Shown: positions 10,148 through 18,495 of the stretch, one piece after another | Layout of the letters: each line of letters opens with the position of its first letter | Position numbering within the stretch: the stretch's first letter is position 1 | Assembly (NCBI GenBank): GCA_035308905.1 | Contig: DATGFS010000080.1 | Location: 1-55,025 of the forward strand | Direction: 5' to 3' | Length of the DNA: 55,025 bases | From: a bacterium | Lineage (GTDB): Bacteria > Sysuimicrobiota > Sysuimicrobiia > Sysuimicrobiales > Segetimicrobiaceae | Made by a program: the position numbers and the translations under genes | Notes under the pieces: model-generated | What the model saw: only the letters and a program-made list of their open reading frames with translations | The model's database searches: none | What the model was told of the DNA's origin: nothing

Positions 10148-10186
10148 GTCTTCACACTTTGTCTTCACACTCTCTGTCTTCACACT
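10148..10186. repeat. Three direct copies of GTCTTCACACT
   Basis: Copies start at 10148, 10161 and 10176 (offsets 13 and 15 nt), in the 159-nt gap between dapA and the next gene. A short T6 run follows. They may be operator half-sites or remnants of a repeat family; nothing in the flanks decides. No gene was seen in the gap. Confidence 0.5.
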
Positions 10187-10270
10187 TATGCTTTTTTGGA
10201 ACCATACCGCTGTCCCCGGCGCTAACTGGGCATTACAAATGGCGACATCAGATCTGTTCGGGGGGCGCGG

Positions 10271-10735
10271 GTGAAGATGAGGGGGATCGGACGGAACGCC
10301 GTTCGTATGCTGGTGGTGGCTCTGGTCGCGATGGCGGTGGCGGCTCCGGGATTTGCGCCGCGCGCGTCGGCGCAGCCGGGCGCGTACACCGGGCTCGTTA
10401 TTCTTGTGCGCACGATCCATCTCGACCGGTCGATCAGCCCGGCCGTGCTGACGCCCGCGGGCGAGATCGTCTACGGCCGCGGCTGGTGGAAGCCGGGCCA
10501 GCTCAACGATGACTTCGCCGAGCACTACGGGATCGTCGAGTACGCGCCGTCGCTCCAAAGCGCGAGCCGCGTGGGGCCGCGGCCGCTGGTCGTATTCGCG
10601 ATCGGCGTCAGCGGACCGGTGCTCTCGAACTTCAAGACCGACGTGGTCGTGAGCGATGAGGACGCGCTGCGGATCCGCGACGCGAATACGCGCAGCCGGT
10701 TTCTGCAGCAGATGCGGGTCGCTTTCGTCAACTAG
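10271..10735 (+). CDS. Exported protein of unknown function
   Basis: A 154-residue protein not recognised as a named family. The N-terminus is a clear Sec signal peptide: basic start, hydrophobic core MLVVALVAMAVAAPGFA, likely cleavage after ASA (near residue 34). The mature part has alternating beta-type stretches (GLVILVRTIHL, LVVFAIGVSG, TDVVVSDEDA) and ends MRVAFVN, so it is probably a small periplasmic or secreted beta domain. GTG 10271 follows a GGGGGG run; ATG 10277 is an alternative. It is interposed between dapA and the UDG gene, with a terminator after it. Confidence 0.7.
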   Translation: MKMRGIGRNAVRMLVVALVAMAVAAPGFAPRASAQPGAYTGLVILVRTIHLDRSISPAVLTPAGEIVYGRGWWKPGQLNDDFAEHYGIVEYAPSLQSASRVGPRPLVVFAIGVSGPVLSNFKTDVVVSDEDALRIRDANTRSRFLQQMRVAFVN

Positions 10736-10796
10736 CCGATGGCCCATCGTTTGAGCTACTAGGCGATCGCAGACCTCGGCGCGTTCTGATCGAGGA

Positions 10797-10834
10797 AGGG
10801 CGGCCTCCGCTGGGACCGCCCTCTTCGTTTTCTT
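10797..10834 (+). terminator. Intrinsic terminator after the exported-protein gene
   Basis: AGGGCGG (10797-10803) pairs with CCGCCCT (10816-10822) around a 12-nt loop, followed by a U-rich tail (CTTCGTTTTCTT). It sits 61 nt after the stop at 10735 and just before the -10 box of the UDG gene, separating the two transcription units. Confidence 0.6.
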
Positions 10835-10850
10835 CCCGCGCCGCTCCGGT

Positions 10851-10856
10851 TATGAT
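10851..10856 (+). promoter_or_regulatory. -10 box (TATGAT) placed for a leaderless UDG mRNA
   Basis: TATGAT ends 6 nt before the GTG at 10863, about where transcription would start, so the mRNA may begin at the start codon. No Shine-Dalgarno sequence precedes any candidate start. The -35 region is weak (TTTTCT), so confidence is moderate. Confidence 0.4.
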
Positions 10857-10862
10857 GTGGGC

Positions 10863-11468
10863 GTGGACCGGGGGAGCAGGGAACAACGGCTCGCGGCGCT
10901 CCGGCGCGGCGTCGCGCGGTGCCGCCGCTGTCCGCTGTGGCGGGGCGCGACCCACGCCGTGGCCGGCGAAGGAAATCCCAACGCCGCGGTGATGGTGGTC
11001 GGCGAGGGTCCCGGCCGCCAGGAGGATCTCAGCGGCCGGCCGTTTGTGGGGCGCGCGGGGCGTCTCCTTGAGCAGCTGCTCGCGCACGCCGGCCTGCGGC
11101 GCGAGGATGTCTACATCACGAACGTCGTCAAGCACCGGGCGGCCACACCCGGCACGCCGAGGCGCGACCGGCCGCCGCTATCGGGCGAGATCGGCGCGTG
11201 CCGCTCCTGGCTGCTGGAGCAGATCGAGATCCTTCGTCCCCGCGTGATCGTCACGCTCGGCCGGCACGCCCTGGCCGCGTTTCTGCCGGCCGCCGCAATC
11301 GGGGACTGCCACGGGCGCCCCCAGGCCCACGACATCTGCACCATTCTGCCGCTCTATCATCCCTCGTATGCCCTGCACAATCCGGGGGTACGGCCGCTGC
11401 TATTCCGGGACGTCGCGGCGCTCCGGGCGCTCGCCGCGGATCGGCGCGCGGGCGGGTCCTCGTCCTAG
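10863..11468 (+). CDS. Uracil-DNA glycosylase, family 4-like, with an altered iron-sulfur ligand set
   Basis: A 201-residue base-excision repair enzyme removing uracil from DNA. Seen: CRRC (C20, C23), motif A GEGPGRQED (about 47-55), RPFVGRAGRLL, and the late motif YHPSYALHN. Family 4 proteins hold a 4Fe-4S cluster with four Cys; the third, normally in a K-C-R-P-P string, is His91 here (VVKHRAATP), and the stretch before C113 is about 6 residues longer. UDGX-type proteins also have VKH here, but the diagnostic KRRIH loop is absent. The start is GTG 10863 if leaderless; GTG 10857 would add two residues. Confidence 0.82.
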   Translation: MDRGSREQRLAALRRGVARCRRCPLWRGATHAVAGEGNPNAAVMVVGEGPGRQEDLSGRPFVGRAGRLLEQLLAHAGLRREDVYITNVVKHRAATPGTPRRDRPPLSGEIGACRSWLLEQIEILRPRVIVTLGRHALAAFLPAAAIGDCHGRPQAHDICTILPLYHPSYALHNPGVRPLLFRDVAALRALAADRRAGGSSS

Positions 11469-12211
11469 GGGTGGGCCGCGGCGACGAACCGGGTGATCGG
11501 CACAAAGACGACGCCGGCGTCGTCAAACTCGGCGAGGTGGCGCGCCACGATTTCGGGCGCCCCGGTCGTGATGTGCGCGCCGGCGATCGCCCAGCCCTGA
11601 CGAACGGCGGTTCGCAGCAGTGCCCGAACTTTGGCATCCATATCGGTGGGAGGATCATCGAGGTACGTTGTGACCAGTACCGTTTTCATGCCGGCGGCCC
11701 GCGCAACGTCGAGAGCGACCGAGCGCGGGGTCGTCCGGTTCTCCTGGAACCACAGGCCGCGCGCCTTGAGAGCTTTCATTACCGCGGTCATGACGCGGCG
11801 GTCGGCCGTCGCGCGCGAGCCGGCGTGGCTGCTGACGCCGGCGACACCCGGCACGGAATCGAGATCCCCGGCGACCGTGCGGGCGATCTCTGCGTCGGTC
11901 ATGCGCACCCAGACGATGCCGCCGACGGGGCCCACATCGGCCGCGTTGATCGACTCCAACGGCAGGTGCAGCATCGGCGTGAGGCCGTGTGCGGCCGCGT
12001 CACGCACGATCTGCGCGGAATAGCGCTGGTGGGGAAAAATGCCGAGCCCAAACGGCCGGCGCATCGCGTAGATCGTTTTGAGGTCGTCCAGGCTCGCGCC
12101 GGCGTGCTCGAAGACGATCGCGACTTGAGGGTGCGCGGCGCCGGTACCCGCTCGAGGGCACAGCCCGAGCAGTCCCGCGACGATCGCCACCACGCACGCC
12201 CTCCGGACCAC
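11465..12211 (-). CDS. Divergent polysaccharide deacetylase (DUF610/YibQ-like), secreted
   Basis: A 248-residue protein with a Sec signal peptide (VVAIVAGLLGLCPRAGTGA). The DUF610 landmarks are present: HPQVAIVFEHAG near residue 27, LHLPLES, GVSSHAGSRATADRRVM and LWFQENRTTPRSVA. The family usually has Asp-Asp in the first strand; here it reads Glu-His (VFEHAG), so metal binding may be altered or lost. The gene is convergent with UDG and the two stops share a CTAG. The GTG start at 12211 lies 7 nt from a -10 box, suggesting a leaderless mRNA. A role in envelope polysaccharide handling is inferred from family only. Confidence 0.78.
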   Translation of the reverse strand: MVRRACVVAIVAGLLGLCPRAGTGAAHPQVAIVFEHAGASLDDLKTIYAMRRPFGLGIFPHQRYSAQIVRDAAAHGLTPMLHLPLESINAADVGPVGGIVWVRMTDAEIARTVAGDLDSVPGVAGVSSHAGSRATADRRVMTAVMKALKARGLWFQENRTTPRSVALDVARAAGMKTVLVTTYLDDPPTDMDAKVRALLRTAVRQGWAIAGAHITTGAPEIVARHLAEFDDAGVVFVPITRFVAAAHP

Positions 12212-12218
12212 TGATCGT

Positions 12219-12248
12219 ACCCTATCGTTGGAGACGGGGTCGTGTCAA
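12219..12248 (-). promoter_or_regulatory. Promoter for a leaderless deacetylase transcript
   Basis: On the minus strand a perfect -35 TTGACA (12248-12243) is followed by an 18-nt spacer and a -10 TAGGGT (12224-12219). The predicted start site coincides with the GTG at 12211, which has no Shine-Dalgarno sequence. Confidence 0.55.
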
Positions 12249-12303
12249 ACGGTCGATCCCGGCCGGGTCTGCGCGGGGTAACGCCACGCGCGCGACGAAT
12301 GAG

Positions 12304-14226
12304 GTGAGCGTGACTTCAGAGCCGCAGGGTGGAGTGAGGGGCGAACGGCGCCCCGACACGGCTTCGCAACCAGGCACCTCGCGCCGCCGCCGCCGTCGGG
12401 GGCGGGCACCGGGCGAGCGTGGTCCCGTTCCCCAGCGTCCGTCCCCCGCGTCGCCTCCGGCGGCAGCGCCCGTATCCCGGCAGACGCAGCCCCGCGAGGG
12501 CCGCGCGTCTGCGCGCCCCGACGGCAGCCGTGCGAAGGCCGCGCCGGGCCCGGCGCCGCGCGGGCCACAGCGCCGCGCCCCGGGCGGTCCTGTGCTCGAA
12601 GTGATCCCGCTCGGCGGGCTCGGCGAGATCGGCAAGAACTGCACCGTCGTGCGGGTCGGCAGCGATTGTCTCGTCATCGACGCCGGGTTGATGTTCCCGG
12701 ACGAGGAGGATCTGGGCATCGACTTCGTGATCCCGGACTACCGCGCGTTCGAGCAGGCCGGGACGATCCACGGCGTCGTGCTGACGCACGGCCACGAGGA
12801 TCACGTCGGAAGCCTCCCGTATCTCCTGCGCGCGGCGCCCGTCCCGGTCTACGGGATGCCGCTGACACTCGGGCTCGCGCGCCGCCGTGTGGAAGAGACG
12901 CCGGATACGCCGGCGATGCAGGAGGTCGTCTGCGAGACACGCCGGCCGTTCCGGGTGGGACCCTTCGAAGTCGAGCTGGTCCACGTCAACCACAGCATCC
13001 CGCAGGCGTGCGCGGTCGTCGTGCGCACCCAGGCCGGCACGCTCGTGTCCAGCGCGGATTTCAAGTTCGACCAGACGCCGATCGGCGAGCCCCCGACCGA
13101 TTTTGCGCGTCTGGCAGAGATCGGGGAGCAAGGCGTCCACCTGCTGTTGATGGATTCGACCAACGTCGATCGGCCGGGGTACGCGCCGTCCGAGCGGGTG
13201 GTCGGTACGGCGATGGACGAGATCGTGGCACGGGCGCAGGGCCGGGTCTTACTGACGACCTTCGCGAGCAACGTGCACCGGCTGCGGCAGGCGTTGGACA
13301 CGGCCGCTCGCCACGGGCGCAAGGTGGCGGTGGTCGGGCGCAGCATGGTCGATACGGTGCAGATCGCCGCCGACCTGGGCATTCTCCGGATCCCGCGCGG
13401 CGCCGTGGTGCCGGTCGACCAGCTGAAGGGGCTCGCGGACGCGCACGTGATGATCCTGACGACCGGCAGCCAGGGCGAACCGATGTCGGCGCTGAGCCGG
13501 ATGGCCACGGGGCAGCACCGCGCCGTCGCGATCAAGGCCGGCGACACGGTCATCCTGTCTGCGACGCCCATCCCCGGCAACGAAGGCATGGTCGCGCGGA
13601 CGATCGACCAGCTGTACCGCCAGGGCGCCGAGGTGCTGCACGGCGGCCCGGTGCACGCCTCCGGGCACGCCTGCCAGGAAGAGTTGAAGTTGATGCTGAC
13701 GCTACTCCGCCCGCGGTATTTTCTTCCCGTGCACGGCGAGTACCGCCACCTGGTCCATAACCGCCGCCTGGCGGCGTCCGTCGGAATACCGGAGGAACGC
13801 AGCCTGGTAGCGGAGAATGGGCAGGTCATCGCCGCCTCGGCGGACCGGCTGGTTCGTACGGGGTCGATCGAGGCCGGGTCGGTGCTGGTGGACGGTCTCG
13901 GCGGGGTCGGCCCGATCGTGCTGCGGGACCGGCGTCAGCTGGCGAAGGACGGGGTCCTGATCGCGCTCGTGGTGATCGAGCGGCAGACCGGCGAGCTGCT
14001 CATGCCGCCGGACATCGTGTCGCGTGGCTTCGTCTATATGCGTGAGTCCGGCGATTTGATCGAGGAGTGCAAGAAGCAGATTGTGGAGGTGGTCGCCCGG
14101 TGCCACGAGCGCGGCACCACGGAGTGGGCGGCCGTCAGGTCGGCGATACGGGAGGCTCTGGGACGGTACCTGTTTGAGCGGACGCGCCGGCAGCCGATGA
14201 TCCTGCCGATGCTGGTTGAAGTGTAG
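12304..14226 (+). CDS. rnj: Ribonuclease J with a basic N-terminal extension
   Basis: A 640-residue metallo-beta-lactamase/beta-CASP ribonuclease with endo- and 5'-3' exonuclease activity. The core starts near residue 98 (LEVIPLGGLGEIGKNCTVV). The zinc motif is THGHEDHVG (H162, H164, D166, H167); TTGSQGEP and HASGHACQEEL mark the beta-CASP part. About 95 extra N-terminal residues are Arg/Pro/Ala-rich (SRRRRRRGRAP), as in actinobacterial RNase J, and probably disordered. GTG 12304 has only a weak upstream site; GTG 12310 is an alternative. The dapA-rnj-ftsK order matches B. subtilis dapA-rnjB-spoIIIE. Confidence 0.95.
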   Translation: MSVTSEPQGGVRGERRPDTASQPGTSRRRRRRGRAPGERGPVPQRPSPASPPAAAPVSRQTQPREGRASARPDGSRAKAAPGPAPRGPQRRAPGGPVLEVIPLGGLGEIGKNCTVVRVGSDCLVIDAGLMFPDEEDLGIDFVIPDYRAFEQAGTIHGVVLTHGHEDHVGSLPYLLRAAPVPVYGMPLTLGLARRRVEETPDTPAMQEVVCETRRPFRVGPFEVELVHVNHSIPQACAVVVRTQAGTLVSSADFKFDQTPIGEPPTDFARLAEIGEQGVHLLLMDSTNVDRPGYAPSERVVGTAMDEIVARAQGRVLLTTFASNVHRLRQALDTAARHGRKVAVVGRSMVDTVQIAADLGILRIPRGAVVPVDQLKGLADAHVMILTTGSQGEPMSALSRMATGQHRAVAIKAGDTVILSATPIPGNEGMVARTIDQLYRQGAEVLHGGPVHASGHACQEELKLMLTLLRPRYFLPVHGEYRHLVHNRRLAASVGIPEERSLVAENGQVIAASADRLVRTGSIEAGSVLVDGLGGVGPIVLRDRRQLAKDGVLIALVVIERQTGELLMPPDIVSRGFVYMRESGDLIEECKKQIVEVVARCHERGTTEWAAVRSAIREALGRYLFERTRRQPMILPMLVEV

Positions 14227-14279
14227 CACCCGTCGTCGAACGCTCGTCGTCGCATTCATCGCAGCCTAGGAGGCCGCCA

Positions 14280-16841
14280 GTGCCGAAGCACAAGGCGTCC
14301 CACTCCGGATACACGAGGGCGGTAGGCGCGGCGCTCATCGCGCTTGCGTTCCTCGTCGCGGTCAGTCTCTTCCCGCACCAGAGCGCGCTCGCTCCGCGGT
14401 TCGTGGCCGCGCGCGCCGGTCAGGCGTTCGGGTTTGGAATCTGGTTCCTGCCGTTCCTCTGCCTGCTCATCGGTCTCATCATCGTGGTCCGCCGGAATTT
14501 TGCCTTGGGCGCCCGCGTGTGGGGGCTGCTCGCCGGGTACGTCGTGGCGCTCGTCGCGCTGCATCTGCGGTACCCTGCCGGGCGAGAACTGGTCGCGGCT
14601 TCCGGCCGGAAAGGCGGCGGCTACGTCGGCGCGATCCTCTCGGTGGCGCTCCGCCGCCTTACCGGCGAACCCGGCCTGTGGGTCGCGACGGTCGGCGGCG
14701 CCGCGGCGGCGCTCGTGCTGCTGTGGGGCGTCTCGCTCGACGAACTCGGGCGACTCTGTCTGACGGTGTTTCTCGCCACGGGCCAGGCCGCCGCCCGCGC
14801 GTGCCGGACGGCCGCGGCCTGGTGTGGCGGCGCGCTGATGTGGCTCGGCCGGGCGGCCGTGTGGCTGGTGCTTGTGACCCTGGCCGGCCTGCGCACCGCC
14901 GGCCGGCTGCTGTGGCAGGCCGTTGCCGCCGTCGCTCCGGTCGTCGGCCGGGCTGCCGTGTGGGCGGCGACGGCGGCGTCCACGGTCGTCCGGCGCGTTC
15001 GGGATCGGGTCCGGGAGGCCCGCGAGTCCACGGCGTCCCCGCTTGTGCCCCGCGCCTCCGTCACGCATGCCGTCACGGTGAGCGAGGCGTCCGCGGCAAC
15101 ACGGCCGGAGGCGCCACCTTCGGCCTTGCTGGAATTGGAGGCGGAAGCCGAGGCCCCGGGTGCGGAGTCTCATGAGCCGGGCGCGGAACCGGCCGCCGCG
15201 GATGAGTCGGCGGTTGCCGGCTCACCGTCGAGCGCCGAGGCCGGGGGGGCGCCGGAGACGCCCGCCGCCTCCAAGCGCCCGAAGCGGCGCCGCTCCAACG
15301 TCGCGCAGGAGGCCCTGCCGTTCCCGGTCGAGCCGCGCCGCGCGTACGTGGTGCCCGACCTGTCGCTGCTCGACGCGTTTGCCGCGAAGGCCAAGGCCGG
15401 CAAAGTGGACCCCGAAGAGGTGGCCCGGAACCTCGAGCGAACGCTCGCGAGCTTCGGCGTCGAGGCGAAGGTGATCCGGTGGGAAACCGGACCGGTCGTG
15501 ACCCGGTACGAGCTTCAGCCGGCGCCCGGCGTCAAGGTCCAGAAGATCACAAGTTTGCAAAACGACATCGCGCTGTCGCTGGCGGCGAGCAGCGTGCGGC
15601 TCGAGGCGCCGATCCCCGGCAAGTCGGCGATCGGCGTCGAGCTGCCCAACGAGCGCCCGAGCCTCGTGCACCTGCGCGAGATTCTCGCGAGCGACGAATT
15701 CGTACGCGCGCCCTCGCCGCTCGCCGTCGGGGTCGGGAAGGGGATCGCCGGGATGCCGATCGTCGCGGACCTGGTCCAGATGCCGCATCTCTTGATCGCC
15801 GGGGCGACGGGCGCCGGGAAAAGCGTCGCCCTCAACTCCATGATCGCGAGCATTCTCTTTCGCGCCACGCCCGAGCAGGCGCGGTTTCTCATGATCGATC
15901 CGAAGCGCGTCGAGCTGACCAACTACAACGGCATCCCCCACCTGTTGAGTCCGGTGGTGACGGGCGCCCGGGAAGCGGCCGCGAAGCTCCGCTGGGCGAT
16001 CCAGGAGATGGAGAGCCGCTATGAGATGTTCGCGAAGGACGGCGTCCGGAACATTCAGGCGTTCAACGCCAGCCACCCGGACCGTCCGCTGGCGTTTATC
16101 CTCATCATCATCGACGAGCTCGCGGATCTGATGATGGTCGCGCCGGCCGATTTCGAAGAGATCATCTGCCGCCTCGCGCAGATGACCCGCGCGACCGGCA
16201 TTCACCTGCTCGTCGCGACGCAGCGGCCCTCCGTCGACGTCATCACCGGGCTCATCAAAGCCAACATCCCGTCGCGCATCGCGTTTTCGGTGTCGTCGCA
16301 GGTCGACAGCCGGACGATCCTCGACCACCCCGGCGCCGAGAAGCTGCTCGGCCGGGGCGACATGCTCTTCTCGCCGCTCGGGGCGAGCCGGCCGACGCGG
16401 GTGCAGGGCGCGTTCATCAGCGACGCGGAGACGGAGCGGCTCGTGCAGTTCTGGCGGACGCAGGGCGAGCCCGCCTACGTCGACGCGCTGCTCCACGCGA
16501 CGGCCGACGGGGCGGGGGAGGACTCCGCCGGCAACGCCGACGCGCTGCTCGCCGACGCGGCGCGGCTCGTGGTGCGGGCGGGCTACGCGTCGGTGTCGCT
16601 GCTCCAGCGCAAGATGCGCATCGGGTATGTGCGGGCGGCGCGTCTCGTCGACCAGATGGAGGAGAAGGGCATCGTCGGGCCGTCCCAGGGATCAAGTCCG
16701 CGGGAACTGCTGGTGGGCCTCGACGAGCTGGAACGGGTCCTGCGCACCGGCGCGCGCGGCGACGCGGACGATGCAGGGGATCACCCCGCCGCGGCGATGG
16801 GCCGGGCGCGCGCGGCGGCCGTCGCGGAAGACGCGCCGTAA
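14280..16841 (+). CDS. ftsK: DNA translocase FtsK/SpoIIIE
   Basis: An 853-residue septal DNA pump that clears chromosomes at division. The N-terminal ~170 residues hold about four membrane segments. A Pro/Ala/Glu linker follows to about 350. The alpha/beta motor has Walker A GATGAGKS (508-515) and Walker B LIIIDELADLM, plus the typical LLVATQRPSVDVITGLIKANIPSRIAF. The C-terminal gamma winged helix (ARLVVRAGYASVSLLQRKMRIGYVRAARLVDQ, cut here only by description) reads KOPS-type sites. Start GTG 14280 lies 6 nt after AGGAGG (14268-14273). Confidence 0.96.
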   Translation: MPKHKASHSGYTRAVGAALIALAFLVAVSLFPHQSALAPRFVAARAGQAFGFGIWFLPFLCLLIGLIIVVRRNFALGARVWGLLAGYVVALVALHLRYPAGRELVAASGRKGGGYVGAILSVALRRLTGEPGLWVATVGGAAAALVLLWGVSLDELGRLCLTVFLATGQAAARACRTAAAWCGGALMWLGRAAVWLVLVTLAGLRTAGRLLWQAVAAVAPVVGRAAVWAATAASTVVRRVRDRVREARESTASPLVPRASVTHAVTVSEASAATRPEAPPSALLELEAEAEAPGAESHEPGAEPAAADESAVAGSPSSAEAGGAPETPAASKRPKRRRSNVAQEALPFPVEPRRAYVVPDLSLLDAFAAKAKAGKVDPEEVARNLERTLASFGVEAKVIRWETGPVVTRYELQPAPGVKVQKITSLQNDIALSLAASSVRLEAPIPGKSAIGVELPNERPSLVHLREILASDEFVRAPSPLAVGVGKGIAGMPIVADLVQMPHLLIAGATGAGKSVALNSMIASILFRATPEQARFLMIDPKRVELTNYNGIPHLLSPVVTGAREAAAKLRWAIQEMESRYEMFAKDGVRNIQAFNASHPDRPLAFILIIIDELADLMMVAPADFEEIICRLAQMTRATGIHLLVATQRPSVDVITGLIKANIPSRIAFSVSSQVDSRTILDHPGAEKLLGRGDMLFSPLGASRPTRVQGAFISDAETERLVQFWRTQGEPAYVDALLHATADGAGEDSAGNADALLADAARLVVRAGYASVSLLQRKMRIGYVRAARLVDQMEEKGIVGPSQGSSPRELLVGLDELERVLRTGARGDADDAGDHPAAAMGRARAAAVAEDAP

Positions 16842-16848
16842 CGAGGCG

Positions 16849-16865
16849 ACGAGCGACACGCTCGT
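16849..16865. terminator. Short hairpin between the convergent ftsK and halogenase genes
   Basis: ACGAGCG (16849-16855) pairs with CGCTCGT (16859-16865) around an ACA loop, followed by TTCC on the plus strand. It lies 8 nt after the ftsK stop in the 54-nt convergent gap, a usual place for a bidirectional terminator. The U-tract is poor, so this is tentative. Confidence 0.4.
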
Positions 16866-16895
16866 TTCCGCGGCGGTTGACCCGGGGTCTTGGCG

Positions 16896-18266
16896 CTAGG
16901 CGAGCCAGTGTTCGGTGGTTGCGACGTCCGCGCCCCTGACTTGCCACAAGGGCGCCCGCTCGGGATGGTAGCGGGACCCGATCGGAATGGAATAGGTATC
17001 TCCGTCCGCGTAGGAACGCTCGCGTTCCTCGGTGCGGTTGAGCAGTTTGCGGAACGCGAGGGTGCCGGCGGACGGTTGATGTTCGTACAGCCGGCCCGCG
17101 AACACGTCCGTGAGCAGATCCGTGTAGCGACGGTGCACGCATGCCGCGAACGTAAACGGCTGTTCCCAGAACAGGTCGATCATGTCTTCGAGAACGTCGA
17201 TGCCGCGTTCGCTCGACAGCTGGTAGCCTGCAAACGGATTGCCGTTGTCTGTGCGCGCGTTCCCGAGGTACGCGCGCACGAGTGGTGCGATGAACTCAGC
17301 TTCCCGCATCGCGACCGTCACGCCGAACGAAAAGATCGGGTCGATGAAGCGGTGCGCATCTCCGATGCAAAGGAAACCCTTTCCGGAAAACCCGCGGACC
17401 TGGTACGAGTAGTTGGGAATGACGTGGACGTCCTCGACCAGATGGGCCTCGGGAATCCGCCTCGCCAACTCGGGATTGAGCTCACGAATCTCGCGGAGCA
17501 GGAAATCCTGCTTGCTCTCCTTTCGGTCGAGGAAGTAGGCGGACGGGCAGACAATTCCGACGCTTGTGACCTCGCCGTCGATCGGGATAAACCAGGCCCA
17601 GTGAAACTTCTGCTGGTACAGGATGACCGTGTTGCCGGGCTTTTCGTCTCTCGCCTCCCCGGAGTCCCGAATCGCTCCCGTCACCTGGGAGAAGAACGCG
17701 ACCTGCCGATCGTATGCGCCCAGGTACTTTGGGCCGGTCGCTCTGTGGTTTGCGAGGAAGGTGGCTTGGCCGGAGCAGTCGAGCAGCAACTCGGATTCGA
17801 TGTCGAGCGTGCCGCCGCCACCGGCCTGTACCCGCACGCCGTGCACCGAGCCGTCGTCATGCACGAGGGGCCTGATCGCCTTGCCGGGCAGGAACTCGGC
17901 GCCGCGCCGCCGCGCCTCGCTGAACATCATCGCGTCGAACTCGCTGCGCCGGACCGACCACGTGAAGCTGTCTTGGAGCCGCCAGTTCTCGTCCCGGGCC
18001 GTCACCGGTACAAACCACGAGGTCCGGGCGGTAGGTCCGTAGACCTTGACGCCGTACTTCACCGGCCACGCGCGCTCGGTCATTTTCGGCTCGAGGCCGA
18101 GCCGCCGGATGACCTGCCCGCCTTCCCCCGTCAACGATTCGCCAATGTGATACCGGGGAAACGTCTCGGCCTCGACGATCAGCGGAGTGATACCCTGCCG
18201 GAGGAGGAACATCGCGGTGGCCGCTCCGGCCGGTCCCCCGCCAACGATGACGACATCCCGCTTCAT
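16896..18266 (-). CDS. Flavin-dependent halogenase-like FAD enzyme
   Basis: A 456-residue FAD enzyme of the PHBH-fold halogenase group, which uses FADH2 and chloride or bromide to halogenate aromatic or carrier-bound substrates. Seen: dinucleotide motif VIVGGGPAG (6-14), PRYHIGESL (37-45), a candidate catalytic lysine K70, the halogenase signature WAWFIP (223-228; family W-x-W-x-I-P), and a GDAHRFIDPIFSFGV flavin loop. ATG 18266 follows AGGAGG by 8 nt. No flavin reductase is in the window. Geranylgeranyl-reductase-like enzymes are the main alternative but normally lack W-x-W-x-I-P. The nearby carrier protein suggests a tethered substrate (inference). Confidence 0.75.
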   Translation of the reverse strand: MKRDVVIVGGGPAGAATAMFLLRQGITPLIVEAETFPRYHIGESLTGEGGQVIRRLGLEPKMTERAWPVKYGVKVYGPTARTSWFVPVTARDENWRLQDSFTWSVRRSEFDAMMFSEARRRGAEFLPGKAIRPLVHDDGSVHGVRVQAGGGGTLDIESELLLDCSGQATFLANHRATGPKYLGAYDRQVAFFSQVTGAIRDSGEARDEKPGNTVILYQQKFHWAWFIPIDGEVTSVGIVCPSAYFLDRKESKQDFLLREIRELNPELARRIPEAHLVEDVHVIPNYSYQVRGFSGKGFLCIGDAHRFIDPIFSFGVTVAMREAEFIAPLVRAYLGNARTDNGNPFAGYQLSSERGIDVLEDMIDLFWEQPFTFAACVHRRYTDLLTDVFAGRLYEHQPSAGTLAFRKLLNRTEERERSYADGDTYSIPIGSRYHPERAPLWQVRGADVATTEHWLA

Positions 18267-18372
18267 CAGTCGAACCTCCTCAACAACGCGGTCTCCGTCG
18301 ACCACCCCGTACGGACGCGCAGACCTGTCCAATGGTCCTCCACAGAGTACCCGCCCGCCGCAACGGCACATA

Positions 18373-18386
18373 CCATCGTTGGATGG
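18373..18386. promoter_or_regulatory. Palindrome CCATCGTTGGATGG, candidate operator upstream of the halogenase
   Basis: CCATC and GATGG flank a GTTG centre in the 229-nt divergent region between the halogenase and the SGNH-like gene. The centre is about 114 nt upstream of the halogenase ATG. The same architecture recurs at 27699-27712 and 54278-54291. No other convincing motif was found in this gap. Confidence 0.55.
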
Positions 18387-18495
18387 AACCAGCAGCCAAC
18401 CCCAGATGACAATCGATGATATGCCGACGGCGCCAAACAAGCGTTCGCGGCGACCGGCCGAGGGCCACCCGGCGACTACTTCGAAGTATCAGGCC

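Noticed and set aside
10737-10749. CGATGGCCCATCG as a fourth copy of the palindromic operator
   Set aside because: The half-sites are in the reverse order (CGATGG then CCATCG) with a 1-nt gap, so it is not the same site, although it lies about 115 nt upstream of the UDG start.
12221-12234. CTATCGTTGGAGAC in the deacetylase-rnj gap as another operator copy
   Set aside because: Only 10 of 14 positions match the 18373 element and the right arm is lost; it also overlaps the deacetylase -10 box.
16896-18266. Geranylgeranyl reductase-type enzyme instead of a halogenase
   Set aside because: The W-x-W-x-I-P signature and a Lys at the expected position favour a halogenase; the alternative is kept as a reservation, not as the call.
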